DNA from: Rhizomicrobium sp.
GTDB taxonomy: Bacteria > Pseudomonadota > Alphaproteobacteria > Micropepsales > Micropepsaceae
Assembly (NCBI GenBank): GCA_037200045.1
Contig: JBBCHM010000001.1
Span: 2,604,001-2,668,000 of the forward strand
Direction: 5' to 3'
DNA length: 64,000 nucleotides
Shown: piece after piece, positions 7,200 to 15,509 of the stretch
How positions within the stretch are numbered: position 1 is the stretch's first letter
How the letters are laid out: each line of letters starts with the position of its first letter
The notes under the pieces: model-generated
The model's database searches: none
The model's input: only the letters and a program-made list of their open reading frames with translations
Told to the model about the DNA's origin: nothing
Position numbers and translations under genes: made by a program

Positions 7200-8102
7200 A
7201 TGGCCTACAAGGAAATCCTCACCGACATTTCCGAGAACATCCTCACCATCACGCTCAACCGGCCGGAGAAGCTCAACGCCTTCACCGCCACGATGATGAA
7301 CGAGCTGATCGACGCATTCCGCGCCGCCAATGCGGACGACGAGGTCCGCTGCATCATCGTCACCGGCGCCGGCCGCGCTTTCTGCGCCGGCGCCGATCTT
7401 TCGGCCGGAGCGGCCACCTTCGACGCCACCAAGCGCGCCGACCGGCCGGAGCGTAACGCCGGCGCGCCCGACGCCAAAGACTTCAACTGGTCCGACGAGC
7501 GGGTGCGCGACGGCGGCGGCCGCGTGACGCTGGAGATCTTCGAAAGCCTCAAGCCCGTCATCGCGGCGGTGAACGGCCCGGCCGTCGGCATCGGCGTCAC
7601 CATGCTGCTTCCGATGGACATCCGCATCGCATCCGAGACCGCGCGCTTCGGCTTCGTGTTCTCCCGCCGCGGCATCGTGCCGGAAGCGGCGTCGAGCTTC
7701 TTCCTGCCGCGCATCGTCGGCATCGCCCAGGCGCTCGCCTGGTGCTTCTCCGGCAAGGTGTTCGACGCGGCCGAGGCGCTGAAGGGCGGGCTCGTCAGCG
7801 AGGTCGTGCCGCCGGACCAGCTCCTGCCCCGCGCCAGGGCCATCGCGCGCGAGATCGCCGACAACACCGCGCCGGTCTCCGTCGCGCTGATCCGCCAGAT
7901 GATGTGGCGCGGGCTCGGCATGGATCACCCGATGGAGGCGCATAAGGTCGACAGCCGCGGCATCTACTCGCGCGGCGCCTCGGGCGACGTGAAGGAAGGC
8001 GTGGTCGCCTTCCTGGAGAAGCGCCCGGCGAAATTCCCCGACATCGTCTCCAAGGACATGCCGTCCTATTACCCGTGGTGGAGCCCGCGCAAATATTCTT
8101 GA
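7200..8102 (+). CDS. Enoyl-CoA hydratase/isomerase (crotonase) family protein
   Basis: 300 aa. It has the crotonase fold: NRPEKLNAFTATMMNEL near the start, the oxyanion-hole segment GAGRAFCAGADLS, and VNGPAVGIGVTMLLPMDIRIAS followed by GIVPEAASSFFLPRIVG. Members hydrate or isomerise enoyl-CoA esters in fatty-acid or branched-chain catabolism. A longer than usual loop (about residues 75-115) precedes the second oxyanion strand. The ATG at 7200 follows AAAAGGAAC; an upstream in-frame ATG has no homology support. Substrate unknown; a link to the LiuR-like regulator nearby is inferred. Confidence 0.88.
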   Translation: MAYKEILTDISENILTITLNRPEKLNAFTATMMNELIDAFRAANADDEVRCIIVTGAGRAFCAGADLSAGAATFDATKRADRPERNAGAPDAKDFNWSDERVRDGGGRVTLEIFESLKPVIAAVNGPAVGIGVTMLLPMDIRIASETARFGFVFSRRGIVPEAASSFFLPRIVGIAQALAWCFSGKVFDAAEALKGGLVSEVVPPDQLLPRARAIAREIADNTAPVSVALIRQMMWRGLGMDHPMEAHKVDSRGIYSRGASGDVKEGVVAFLEKRPAKFPDIVSKDMPSYYPWWSPRKYS

Positions 8103-8113
8103 GTTTTGATGGG

Positions 8114-8156
8114 TCACGCGGAGACGCGGAGAACAAATCTCCGCGGCTCCGCGTGA
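8114..8156. repeat. Intergenic palindrome, family D
   Basis: TCACGCGGAGACGCGGAG pairs with CTCCGCGGCTCCGCGTGA around an A/T-rich loop, 12 bp after the hydratase stop. Related copies are at 11125-11184 and 45945-46005. Confidence 0.7.
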
Positions 8157-8233
8157 ATCGGACGTTGCGCCGACGGTCCTGGCCCGTGCTAATGTCCCGA
8201 ACCAGAAGTTTGCTGAATTCAAAATAAATTGGG

Positions 8234-8325
8234 TGTCATGGCCCGCGAATGCGGGCCACCCAGGTGAAATCTGCCGCGGTGGTGCGGATTTCAACTGGGT
8301 CCGCCGCATTCGCGGCGGATGACAC
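8234..8325. repeat. Intergenic palindromic doublet, family B
   Basis: The left arm TGTCAT-GGCCCGCGAATGCGGGCC-ACCCA and the right arm TGGGT-CCGCCGCATTCGCGGCGG-ATGACA are each a hairpin and face one another. Copies with the same plan are at 36769-36896 and 51173-51264. Together with 8114-8156 it fills most of the 288-bp gap before the next gene. Confidence 0.75.
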
Positions 8326-8390
8326 TGAGTGCCGCGAATTTCAGGTTAAGGACACTGGCGTCGAATCGATCTTCGAGGGGGGAAATTCCG

Positions 8391-9392
8391 ATGATGCGTA
8401 GGATCGGCACATGCGCCGCTTTGGCTTCGCTCGCTCTCGCTCCCGCCGCGCTGGCCGACGACAGTTCGGCGATGCTCGGCGCCGGCGGCATCGTGCTGAC
8501 CAAAAGCGCCGACATCCGCATGGCGAGCGAGGATCTGTTCCTCAGTCCCCAGGCGGTGAAAGTGCACTACGTCTTCGCCAATGACGGCGCCCAGGACATC
8601 GACACCATCGTCGCCTTCCCGCTGCCCGACATCGACAATTACGAATATTCGGAATCCCCCATCGGCACCACGCTCGACACGACGCCGAATTTCGTCGGCT
8701 TCAAGCTTCTGGTCGACGGCAAGCCGGTGAACGCGACGGCGGAGGTGCGCGCCATCCAGAACGGGCGGGACGTGACGGCCCAGGTACTGGCCGCCGGCGC
8801 GCCGCTCGATATCGTGATCGGCGGCGGCTACGACAAGCTGCAGAAGCTGTCCAAGGCCGCGCGCGCCAGCCTGATCAAACAGGGCCTGCTCGAGGGCGAC
8901 GACACCTACACCCACGCCAAATGGACGACGACGACGAAATATTGGTGGAAGATGCATTTCCCGGCCCACGGCACGGTCGCGGTCGACCACACCTACCAGC
9001 CGGTGACCGGCCAGACCTTCTTCACCACCAATGCGCTGAGCGACAAGGACGAGTACGCCGGCTACACGAAGGACTACTGCATCGACACCGGCACGCGGGC
9101 GGCGATCGCCGCCGGCTTCGCCGCGCTGAAGAAGGCGGGCGGCAATGACGGCATGTTCAACCAGTATACGACGCAATTCGTCATCAAGACCGCCAACAAT
9201 TGGAAGGGGCCGATCGGCCGCTTCCACCTGACGCTCGACAAGCTGAAGCCCTCGAACATCCTGTCGCTGTGCTGGTCCGGCAGCCTCGTCAAGACCGGCG
9301 CGACCCGGTTCGAATCGACGCTGACGGATTTCGCGCCGAAGGCCGACATCAAGCTCCTGGTGCTGGAACAACCGGCGCCGGGCCAGCAGTAG
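8391..9392 (+). CDS. Secreted DUF4424 family protein
   Basis: 333 aa. An N-terminal signal peptide (MMRRIGTCAALASLALAPAALA, cleaved before DDSSA) directs export. The body matches DUF4424: an early IVLTKSADIRMASEDLFLSPQAVKVHYVFANDG segment, a VAFPLPDID strand, and beta-rich sequence to the end with a pair of late cysteines. The biochemical role of this family is unknown. The ATG at 8391 follows GAGGGGGG; a second ATG three bases on is also possible. It is monocistronic, convergent with the Lrp gene. Confidence 0.8.
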   Translation: MMRRIGTCAALASLALAPAALADDSSAMLGAGGIVLTKSADIRMASEDLFLSPQAVKVHYVFANDGAQDIDTIVAFPLPDIDNYEYSESPIGTTLDTTPNFVGFKLLVDGKPVNATAEVRAIQNGRDVTAQVLAAGAPLDIVIGGGYDKLQKLSKAARASLIKQGLLEGDDTYTHAKWTTTTKYWWKMHFPAHGTVAVDHTYQPVTGQTFFTTNALSDKDEYAGYTKDYCIDTGTRAAIAAGFAALKKAGGNDGMFNQYTTQFVIKTANNWKGPIGRFHLTLDKLKPSNILSLCWSGSLVKTGATRFESTLTDFAPKADIKLLVLEQPAPGQQ

Positions 9393-9419
9393 AGTTACCC
9401 TCCCTCAAGGAGTGGGTCG

Positions 9420-9845
9420 TCACCGGCTGAACTTCTCGCTCAGCACGATCGACGACACGGTGCGCGCCACGCCGGCGGTGCGGCCGATGCGGTCGAGCAG
9501 GGCGTCGATCCGCGCCGGCGTCTCGGTCTCGGCGATCGCGATCAAATCGAAGCTGCCCGCCACCGCCGCCAGCGAGCGGACCTCCGGCATCTTCTTCAGC
9601 TCCGCCGCCACCCGGTCGGCGCGCTTGGGATCGCTCGCGATCATCACCACGGCGCGCAGCTTGGCCGCGTCCGCCGCGTCGGAGAGGCGCACGGTATAGC
9701 CCTTGATGGTGCCCTCGCGCTCCAGCCGCGCGATGCGCTCCTGCACGGTGGAGCGCGCCAGCCCCAGCTTGCGCGCCAGCGAGGCGGTCGGCTCGCGCGC
9801 ATTGGCGCGCAGCAAAGCGACGAGCCTGGCGTCGGAATCGCGCAT
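9420..9845 (-). CDS. Lrp/AsnC-family transcriptional regulator
   Basis: 141 aa. The N-terminal helix-turn-helix (DARLVALLRANAREPTASLARKLGLARSTVQERIARLEREG) is followed by the RAM ligand-binding domain (LRAVVMIASDPKRADRVAAELKKMPEVRSLAAVAGSFDLI). It is divergent from the lysine-catabolism-like pair at 10039-12707, with which Lrp regulators are often linked, so local control in response to lysine or a related amino acid is inferred. A 13-bp inverted repeat lies just upstream (9854-9891). Confidence 0.88.
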   Translation of the reverse strand: MRDSDARLVALLRANAREPTASLARKLGLARSTVQERIARLEREGTIKGYTVRLSDAADAAKLRAVVMIASDPKRADRVAAELKKMPEVRSLAAVAGSFDLIAIAETETPARIDALLDRIGRTAGVARTVSSIVLSEKFSR

Positions 9846-9853
9846 GGGTGAAA

Positions 9854-9891
9854 TCCGGCGAATTGCCGGAGAACCCTGCGATTCGCCGGAA
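9854..9891. promoter_or_regulatory. Inverted repeat operator between the lrp gene and the lysine genes
   Basis: TCCGGCGAATTGC (9854-9866) and GCGATTCGCCGGA (9879-9891) are inverted copies differing at one base, 9 bp upstream of the lrp-type ATG. An inner CCGGC-GAATT-GCCGG palindrome lies at 9855-9869. Likely bound by the Lrp-family protein (inference). Confidence 0.5.
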
Positions 9892-9950
9892 GGAAATGCA
9901 AGCCTCGGCGCATTGCCGTCTGCGAAACGTCGTTCTCATCCTTCACACTT

Positions 9951-10022
9951 CGTCATCGCCCGGCTCGTCCGGGCGATCCATTTTTGCTGCCAATTGGATC
10001 GCCCGCATGCGCGGGCGATGAC
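9951..10022. repeat. Intergenic palindromic doublet, family A
   Basis: CGTCATCGCCCGG...CCGGGCGATCCA faces TTGGATCGCCCGC...GCGGGCGATGACG across a short loop. It lies between the divergent lrp-type and dehydrogenase genes. See copies at 30831-30912 and 47477-47556, and the nuclease-bearing copy at 53153-53577. Confidence 0.75.
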
Positions 10023-10038
10023 GGCTTTGGAGGTGCGT

Positions 10039-11118
10039 ATGAAAAACGTCATGCTGGTCGGTGGCGGCAAGATCGGAATCGCGATCGCCGCGCTGCTGTC
10101 CGAAACGGGCGATTATCGCGTGACGGTCGCCGACCGCGACGCCGCCTCGCTGGCGCGCATGCCCAAGACGAACGTGACGACCCGCGTCGTCGAGATCGCC
10201 GACGCCGCGTCCTTCGCGCGGGAGGTCAAGGGCCATGACGTGGTGCTCTCGGCCACGCCCTATCATCTGACCGCCATCGTCGCCGAGGCCGCCAAGACGG
10301 CCGGCGCGCACTATCTCGACCTGACCGAGGACGTCGAGTCGACCCGCACCATCAAGCGCCTGGCGAAAGGCGCCGACACCGCCTTCATTCCGCAATGCGG
10401 CCTCGCCCCCGGCTTCATCTCCGTCGTCGCCGCCGACCTCGCCAAGAAGTTCGACAGCCTGCGCGAGGTGCAGATGCGCGTCGGCGCGCTGCCGGAGTTT
10501 CCGACCAACGCGCTGAAATACAATCTCACCTGGTCGACCGACGGGCTGATCAACGAATACTGCAATCCCTGCGAATCGATCCGCGACGGCCGGCGCGGCG
10601 AAGTCCCGGCGCTCGAAGAGCTGGAGGAATTCGCGCTCGACGGCACCGAATACGAGGCGTTCAACACCTCGGGCGGCCTGGGCACGCTGTGCGACACGCT
10701 CGACGGCAAGGTGGAGAACCTGAACTACAAGACCGTGCGCTATCCCGGCCACCGCGACATCGTGAAGATGCTGGTGCGCGATCTGCGCCTCGGCCTGCGC
10801 CGCGATGTGCTCAAGGACGTGCTGGAGACCGCGATCCCGATCACCTATCAGGACGTGGTGCTGATCTTCGTCACGGTGTCGGGCCTGCGCGAGGGCCGCC
10901 TGACGCAGGAGAGCTACGCCAGGAAGATCTACGCGCAAAAGGTCGGCGGCCGGCTGATGAGCGCGATCCAGATCACGACCGCGGCGGGCATCTGCGCGAT
11001 GTGCGACATGCTGGTGGGCGGCAAGCTCCCGCAGAGGGGTTTCGTGCGCCAGGAAGAGGCGAGCCTCGCCGACTTCCTCGCCAACCGCTTCGGGCGGTAT
11101 TATGCGGGCGGCGCATAG
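10039..11118 (+). CDS. Saccharopine dehydrogenase family oxidoreductase, likely lysine 6-dehydrogenase
   Basis: 359 aa. It opens with a Rossmann motif (MLVGGGKIGIAIAALLSETGDY), then the saccharopine-dehydrogenase C-terminal domain including YNLTWSTDGLINEYCNP and the YPGHRDIVKML segment. At this length, without a lysine-ketoglutarate reductase partner domain, it fits lysine 6-dehydrogenase, which oxidises the lysine side-chain amine to allysine, or a stand-alone saccharopine dehydrogenase. The following ALDH7-type gene would oxidise allysine to 2-aminoadipate, which supports a lysine role. GGAGG precedes the ATG at 10039. The exact substrate is inferred. Confidence 0.8.
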   Translation: MKNVMLVGGGKIGIAIAALLSETGDYRVTVADRDAASLARMPKTNVTTRVVEIADAASFAREVKGHDVVLSATPYHLTAIVAEAAKTAGAHYLDLTEDVESTRTIKRLAKGADTAFIPQCGLAPGFISVVAADLAKKFDSLREVQMRVGALPEFPTNALKYNLTWSTDGLINEYCNPCESIRDGRRGEVPALEELEEFALDGTEYEAFNTSGGLGTLCDTLDGKVENLNYKTVRYPGHRDIVKMLVRDLRLGLRRDVLKDVLETAIPITYQDVVLIFVTVSGLREGRLTQESYARKIYAQKVGGRLMSAIQITTAAGICAMCDMLVGGKLPQRGFVRQEEASLADFLANRFGRYYAGGA

Positions 11119-11124
11119 AAAGGG

Positions 11125-11184
11125 GCGCGCGGAGACGCGGAGTGCGCGGAGGCCCTCCTCCGCGTTCTCCGCGTCTCCGCGTGA
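11125..11184. repeat. Intergenic palindrome, family D
   Basis: GCGCGCGGAGACGCGGAG pairs with CTCCGCGTCTCCGCGTGA. It starts 7 bp after the stop of the dehydrogenase gene and separates it from the ALDH gene. Confidence 0.7.
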
Positions 11185-11222
11185 ATCCGTTTCGCTTCGG
11201 CAAATCGAATAGCGGGTCACAC

Positions 11223-12707
11223 ATGCACGACGAATTCCTCTCCCATTTTCGCATCGAACCCACCGGTTCGCACATCGTCCGCTCGCCCATCGACGGCGCC
11301 GAGATCGGCCGTGTCGCGTTCGACGACGCCGCCTCGGTCGAGACCAAGATCGCGCAGAGCGCCATCGCCTTCCGCGCCTGGCGCGACGTGCCGGCGCCGC
11401 GCCGCGGCGAGTTGGTGCGCCTGTTCGGCGAGGAATTGCGCGCCAACAAGGACGCGCTCGGCCGCCTCGTCACGCTCGAAGCCGGCAAGATCGGCCAGGA
11501 AGGCCTCGGCGAAGTGCAGGAGATGATCGACATCTGCGATTTCGCGGTCGGCCTGTCGCGCCAGCTCTACGGCCTCACCATCGCCTCCGAGCGCCCCGGC
11601 CACCGCATGATGGAGACCTGGCATCCCGCCGGCCCGGTCGCGGTGATCTCGGCCTTCAACTTCCCCGTCGCGGTATGGGCGTGGAACGCGGCGCTGGCAC
11701 TGGTCTGCGGCGACAGCGTCTTGTGGAAGCCGAGCGAGAAGACCCCGCTCACCGCGCTCGCCGTCCAGGCGCTGTTCGAGCGGGCCGCCAGGCGCTTCGG
11801 CGACGCACCGGCGAACCTCTCGCAGGTCCTGCTCGGCGAACGCGATGTCGGCGCGGCGCTGGCGAGGGACGCGCGCATCCCCGTGGTCAGCGCCACCGGC
11901 TCGACGCGGATGGGCCGCGACCTGGCGCCGGTCGTCGCGGCGCGCTTCGGCCGGGCGATCCTCGAACTCGGCGGCAACAACGCGATGATCGTGGCGCCGT
12001 CGGCCAAGCTCGATCTGGCGGTGCGCGCCATCCTGTTCGCCGCGGTCGGCACCGCCGGCCAGCGCTGCACCAGCCTGCGCCGCCTCTTCGTGCATGACAG
12101 CGTCTATGATCGTCTCGTGCCGGCGCTGAAGTCGGCCTATGCCAAGCTCGCCATCGGCAGCCCGCTCGCGCCGTCCACCCTGGTCGGCCCGCTGATCGAC
12201 AAGGCGGCGTTCGACGCCATGGAACGCGCCCTCGCCGCCGCGAAGGCGGAGGGCGGCCGCGTCACCGGCGGCGGCCGCGCCCTGGAAGGCGAATTCCCGA
12301 ACGCGCACTACGTCCATCCCGCCATCGTCGAGATGCCGGCGCAGACGCCGACCGTCGCCCGCGAGACCTTCGCGCCGATCCTCTATGTGATGCGCTATTC
12401 GGATTTCGACGCGGCGCTGGCGCTGCACAACGCCGTGCCGCAGGGCCTGTCGTCCTGCATCTTCACTCTCGACATGCAGGAGGCGGAGCGCTTCCTGGCC
12501 GCCTCGGGCAGCGATTGCGGCATCGCCAATGTGAACATCGGTCCGTCGGGCGCCGAGATCGGCGGCGCTTTCGGCGGCGAGAAGGAGACCGGCGGCGGGC
12601 GCGAGAGCGGCTCGGATTCCTGGAAGGCCTATATGCGGCGCCAGACCGCGACCATCAACTATTCCAACGCCTTGCCGCTCGCCCAGGGGATCGAGTTCGG
12701 GGTGTAG
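11223..12707 (+). CDS. ALDH7-type aldehyde dehydrogenase (aminoadipate semialdehyde dehydrogenase-like)
   Basis: 494 aa NAD(P)-dependent aldehyde dehydrogenase. The substrate-binding Asn is in ISAFNFPVAVW, the general base Glu in ILELGGNNAMI, and the catalytic Cys in VGTAGQRCTSLRR. The GQRCTSLRR form is characteristic of the ALDH7 (antiquitin) family, whose members oxidise alpha-aminoadipate semialdehyde from lysine breakdown. It follows the lysine-6-dehydrogenase-like gene on the same strand with a palindromic repeat between them, and an Lrp regulator is divergent. Together these suggest lysine to 2-aminoadipate conversion in two steps. Confidence 0.88.
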   Translation: MHDEFLSHFRIEPTGSHIVRSPIDGAEIGRVAFDDAASVETKIAQSAIAFRAWRDVPAPRRGELVRLFGEELRANKDALGRLVTLEAGKIGQEGLGEVQEMIDICDFAVGLSRQLYGLTIASERPGHRMMETWHPAGPVAVISAFNFPVAVWAWNAALALVCGDSVLWKPSEKTPLTALAVQALFERAARRFGDAPANLSQVLLGERDVGAALARDARIPVVSATGSTRMGRDLAPVVAARFGRAILELGGNNAMIVAPSAKLDLAVRAILFAAVGTAGQRCTSLRRLFVHDSVYDRLVPALKSAYAKLAIGSPLAPSTLVGPLIDKAAFDAMERALAAAKAEGGRVTGGGRALEGEFPNAHYVHPAIVEMPAQTPTVARETFAPILYVMRYSDFDAALALHNAVPQGLSSCIFTLDMQEAERFLAASGSDCGIANVNIGPSGAEIGGAFGGEKETGGGRESGSDSWKAYMRRQTATINYSNALPLAQGIEFGV

Positions 12708-12715
12708 CATTCTTT

Positions 12716-12747
12716 CGTCATCGTTCGGACAAGCCGGGCGATGACGG
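12716..12747. repeat. Partial family A repeat
   Basis: CGTCATCGTTCGGACAAGCC followed by GGGCGATGACGG is a single collapsed arm pair of the family A type, 8 bp after the ALDH stop codon. Confidence 0.55.
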
Positions 12748-12820
12748 TTTTGAGGCGAGGGAACTGGAAATCCCCCTACGACGTCCCCACATCTCGCCTG
12801 TCGAATTGGAGAGGTTGGCA

Positions 12821-13087
12821 ATGCTTACCGCGATCCTGTTCTGGCCGTTCGCGTTCTGGTTCTTCGGGCCGTTTCACGGGCTGTTCAGCCTTCTGATCCT
12901 CATCCTGATCTTCGGGCTGATTTTCGGCCGCCGCCGCTATTATTACGGCTATTACCATCCCTGGTGGGGCCACGGACCCGATCCCGACAGCCGCGCCGGG
13001 GCGCGGCGCATCCTGGAAGAGCGCTACGCCAAGGGCGAGATCCAGCGCGACGAATACCTGCAAAAGCGCCAGGACCTCGGCGGCTGA
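12821..13087 (+). CDS. Small membrane protein with SHOCT domain
   Basis: 88 aa. Two hydrophobic stretches (FWPFAFWFFGPFHGLFSLLILILIFGLIFG) anchor the N-terminus in the membrane, followed by a Tyr/His/Trp-rich linker (YYYGYYHPWWGHG). The C-terminal SHOCT motif (ARRILEERYAKGEIQRDEYLQKRQDL) is a short helical element often found at the ends of oligomeric membrane proteins. The ATG at 12821 follows GGAGAGG. Function unknown; it stands alone. Confidence 0.75.
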   Translation: MLTAILFWPFAFWFFGPFHGLFSLLILILIFGLIFGRRRYYYGYYHPWWGHGPDPDSRAGARRILEERYAKGEIQRDEYLQKRQDLGG

Positions 13088-13171
13088 GGAATTAACGCTT
13101 CCTTCACCAGTTTCTTCACCCCGGCCTGTACTTCGCCTAGCCTTGGCGCGTTCACTCGGGGACGCGTGGGG

Positions 13172-13339
13172 ATGCCTAGGACCGTGGCGCAATTCACCGG
13201 CATGATCGTCACCGCGATCGTGGTGTTCGGCACCGATGTCGACATCTTCACCGCGATGCCGCTGGGGATCGTGGCCGGCGCGCTCGCGACCTTCCTCGTC
13301 GCGCTGTCCGACGAGAAGCGCAAGCTCGCGAAGGCTTAG
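13172..13339 (+). CDS. Possible 55-residue membrane protein
   Basis: A short reading frame of 55 aa beginning MPRTVAQFTGMIVTAI. It has two hydrophobic stretches (MIVTAIVVFG and AMPLGIVAGALATFLVAL) and a basic tail (DEKRKLAKA), a plausible small inner-membrane protein with a charged cytoplasmic end. It overlaps the convergent motA stop by 4 bp. There is a weak GGGG before the ATG. No family is recognised, so translation is uncertain. Confidence 0.4.
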   Translation: MPRTVAQFTGMIVTAIVVFGTDVDIFTAMPLGIVAGALATFLVALSDEKRKLAKA

Positions 13340-14208
13340 CCGCCGTCCGGCGGGATGGTGTTGAGCGCCTCTTCCAGCTCGGCGAAGGAAGGCTGCGCCT
13401 CGCTCGGCACGCTGCCGCGGCCGATCTCGACCGAGACCTGCGCCGCATTGCCGTGCAGATGCGCCACCAGGATGTCGCGGATGACGTGATAGAACTGCGC
13501 GTCCTCGTCGACGATCGCCTTCAGCCGCGCCCCCATCGGGCCGACGATGCCATAGGCCAGGAACACGCCGAGGAAGGTGCCGACCAGCGCCGAGCCGATC
13601 ATGCCGCCCAGCACTTCCGGCGGCTCGCTGATCGCGCCCATCGTCTTGATGACGCCGAGCACCGCGGCGACGATGCCGAGCGCCGGCAGCCCGTCCGACA
13701 TCGTGGTCAGCGCGTTGGCGCCGACCAGCGCCTCGTGATGGTGCTTTTCGAGCTGCTTCTCCATCGCGGTCTCGACCTGGTGCGGGTCTTCCAGGCTCAT
13801 CGTCATCATGCGCAGCGTGTCGCAGATGAAGTCGGCGGCGAAATGGTCCTTGGTGATCTTGGGATAGCGCTTGAAGATCGACGAGTCCTCGGGTTTTTCA
13901 ATATGCGCTTCCAGCGCGATGAGGCCCTTGGACTTCATCGTCTTGGTGAGCAGGAACAGAAGGCAGAGCAGATCGCGATAGTCGCCCGGCTTCCAGGTCG
14001 GGCCGCTGATCACCTTGCCGAGCGAGCCCATGATCTTCTTGAGCGAATACATCGATCCGCCGATCAGCATGGCGGCGATCGCGGCGCCGAAGATGGTGAG
14101 CATCTCGTGCGGCAGGGCCTCGAACACGACGCTCAGCGAGCCGCCGGTCATCAGATAGCCGCCGAACACGCATGCGAAGAGAACTACGATGCCGCCGATC
14201 TGAAGCAT
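13336..14208 (-). CDS. motA: Flagellar motor stator protein MotA
   Basis: 290 aa. Four membrane helices are visible, two at the N-terminus (GGIVVLFACVFGGYLMTGG; MLTIFGAAIAAMLIGG) and two late (LGIVAAVLGVIKTMGAI; LVGTFLGVFLAYGIVGPMG). The large cytoplasmic loop between them holds the charged residues that act on the rotor. MotA pairs with MotB to conduct protons and turn the flagellum. No motB lies beside it here. An HPt-domain protein and a CheY-like regulator lie directly upstream on the same strand, consistent with a motility/chemotaxis locus. Confidence 0.93.
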   Translation of the reverse strand: MLQIGGIVVLFACVFGGYLMTGGSLSVVFEALPHEMLTIFGAAIAAMLIGGSMYSLKKIMGSLGKVISGPTWKPGDYRDLLCLLFLLTKTMKSKGLIALEAHIEKPEDSSIFKRYPKITKDHFAADFICDTLRMMTMSLEDPHQVETAMEKQLEKHHHEALVGANALTTMSDGLPALGIVAAVLGVIKTMGAISEPPEVLGGMIGSALVGTFLGVFLAYGIVGPMGARLKAIVDEDAQFYHVIRDILVAHLHGNAAQVSVEIGRGSVPSEAQPSFAELEEALNTIPPDGG

Positions 14209-14296
14209 GGCCCGCCCACGAGAAGTCAGGCGGTTACTATTAAGAAAAGGGCTTAAGAAGCGCTGAATGGGGTTCCCGCGGCCGCGGCCCGAGGGC

Positions 14297-14794
14297 TCAG
14301 CGCGTTGCCGGATCCTTAATTTCGGCGAGCTTGCGCGCCACCAGCGCCGCCAATTGCTCGGCCACGGCGTCGCCGTGCTGCGCCGCCTCGTCCTCGGTGC
14401 GGGCCGAGCGGATCACCGCGCCCAGATGCAGGTTGGTGACCGTGGCGTCGGGTTCGATTCCGAGCTGCGCGATCGAATCGAGATAATGGCAGAGCCCGTT
14501 GGCGATGCGCCCCGTGGCGGTCAGTCCCGCCGTGCCGGCGAGGCCGCGGATCTCGTGCGTCGCGGAAAACGCCGTGGGCCAGTCCTGCGCCTGCATCGCG
14601 GCTTCGAGCTGTTCGACGAGCGCGAGCACCGCGCCGCGCAGCTCGGAGGTCTTCATCGCGATGACCCGGCTCGCCTTGGCGAGCGTCTCGCCGCTCTTGA
14701 GCTTGGCCATCGCCTGCTTGCGCGCGCCTTCCGACAGCAGCCGCGGATAGCTCGCCGTGGCAACGGGCTCGGAACCGTCTGCTGGTTTGGCCAT
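14297..14794 (-). CDS. HPt-like histidine phosphotransfer protein
   Basis: 165 aa, largely helical. The segment FSATHEIRGLAGTAGLTATGRIANGLCHYLD matches the HPt consensus around the phosphorylatable histidine (H-E-I-R-G-L-A-G). The N-terminal 45 residues are a basic, low-complexity leader. It follows the CheY-like gene by 11 bp on the same strand, so the two probably form one transcript and may exchange phosphoryl groups. The kinase partner is not in the window. Confidence 0.7.
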   Translation of the reverse strand: MAKPADGSEPVATASYPRLLSEGARKQAMAKLKSGETLAKASRVIAMKTSELRGAVLALVEQLEAAMQAQDWPTAFSATHEIRGLAGTAGLTATGRIANGLCHYLDSIAQLGIEPDATVTNLHLGAVIRSARTEDEAAQHGDAVAEQLAALVARKLAEIKDPATR

Positions 14795-14805
14795 GGCGTT
14801 TTTCC

Positions 14806-15321
14806 TCAGCGGACCGCCAGGTCGTTTTCGAAGTCTTCGCGGCGGCGGAACGGCCCGGCATAATCCTCCACCGCATGGCGGCGGCGGTCGGGCCCGAAAT
14901 AGTCCGCCGCCTTCACGAAGGGCCGCGGCCGGTCGACGATCTCGCCGATGCGCTGGAACAGATGGGCCGCGGTGATCGGCTTGGCCAGCACTTCGGTCAC
15001 GCCCGCGTCGCGCGCCGCCTCGATGCGGTGGCGTTCGGTGTGGCCGGTCACCATGATGATCGGGATGTAGGGATTGGGGCTGTTCTTGGAGGTGCGCACC
15101 TCGCGCGCGAAGTCGAGCCCGTCCATCGGCTTCATCGACAGATCCGAAAGGATGATGTCGGGCTGCTTGTCGCGCAGGAGCACGAAGGCGTCCGCGCCGT
15201 TCGTCGCCTCGAACACGGTCGCGATGCCGAGCGCGTTCAGCAGCGAACGCAGCAGCATGCGCATATGCTGATTGTCCTCGACGACCAGCGCCTTTAAGTG
15301 ATCGAATGCCCCCCCGGACAT
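14806..15321 (-). CDS. CheY-like response regulator with short C-terminal extension
   Basis: 171 aa. Receiver-domain residues are complete: acidic pair in LVVEDNQHM, phospho-acceptor Asp in ILSDLSMKPMDG, Thr in IIMVTGH, and Lys in LAKPITAAHL. About 45 extra residues at the C-terminus contain the motif DYFGPDRRRH, common on alphaproteobacterial single-domain regulators. There is no DNA-binding domain, so output is by protein contact, perhaps with the HPt protein encoded downstream or the flagellar motor. It is divergent from a Nudix gene. Confidence 0.88.
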   Translation of the reverse strand: MSGGAFDHLKALVVEDNQHMRMLLRSLLNALGIATVFEATNGADAFVLLRDKQPDIILSDLSMKPMDGLDFAREVRTSKNSPNPYIPIIMVTGHTERHRIEAARDAGVTEVLAKPITAAHLFQRIGEIVDRPRPFVKAADYFGPDRRRHAVEDYAGPFRRREDFENDLAVR

Positions 15322-15509
15322 GGCCTACCGCCTCACGCTACGCAAACGACGCTTCGCCGAACCGCGCCACCGCACGGCAATGCGGCGGCGGCGGGCCCTT
15401 TGTGACGATGTACCCAGCAACGTCAATATAGGCTTCGCTTTATTTGTCACCGACAGGTTAGAAACCGCCGGTTATTAATTGGTTACAAAAGTTACCCAGG
15501 GCGAACAAC

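Noticed and set aside
14209..14260. CtrA site (TTAA-N7-TTAA) before motA
   Set aside because: TTAA-N9-TTAA is present, but the spacing is 9 and not 7.
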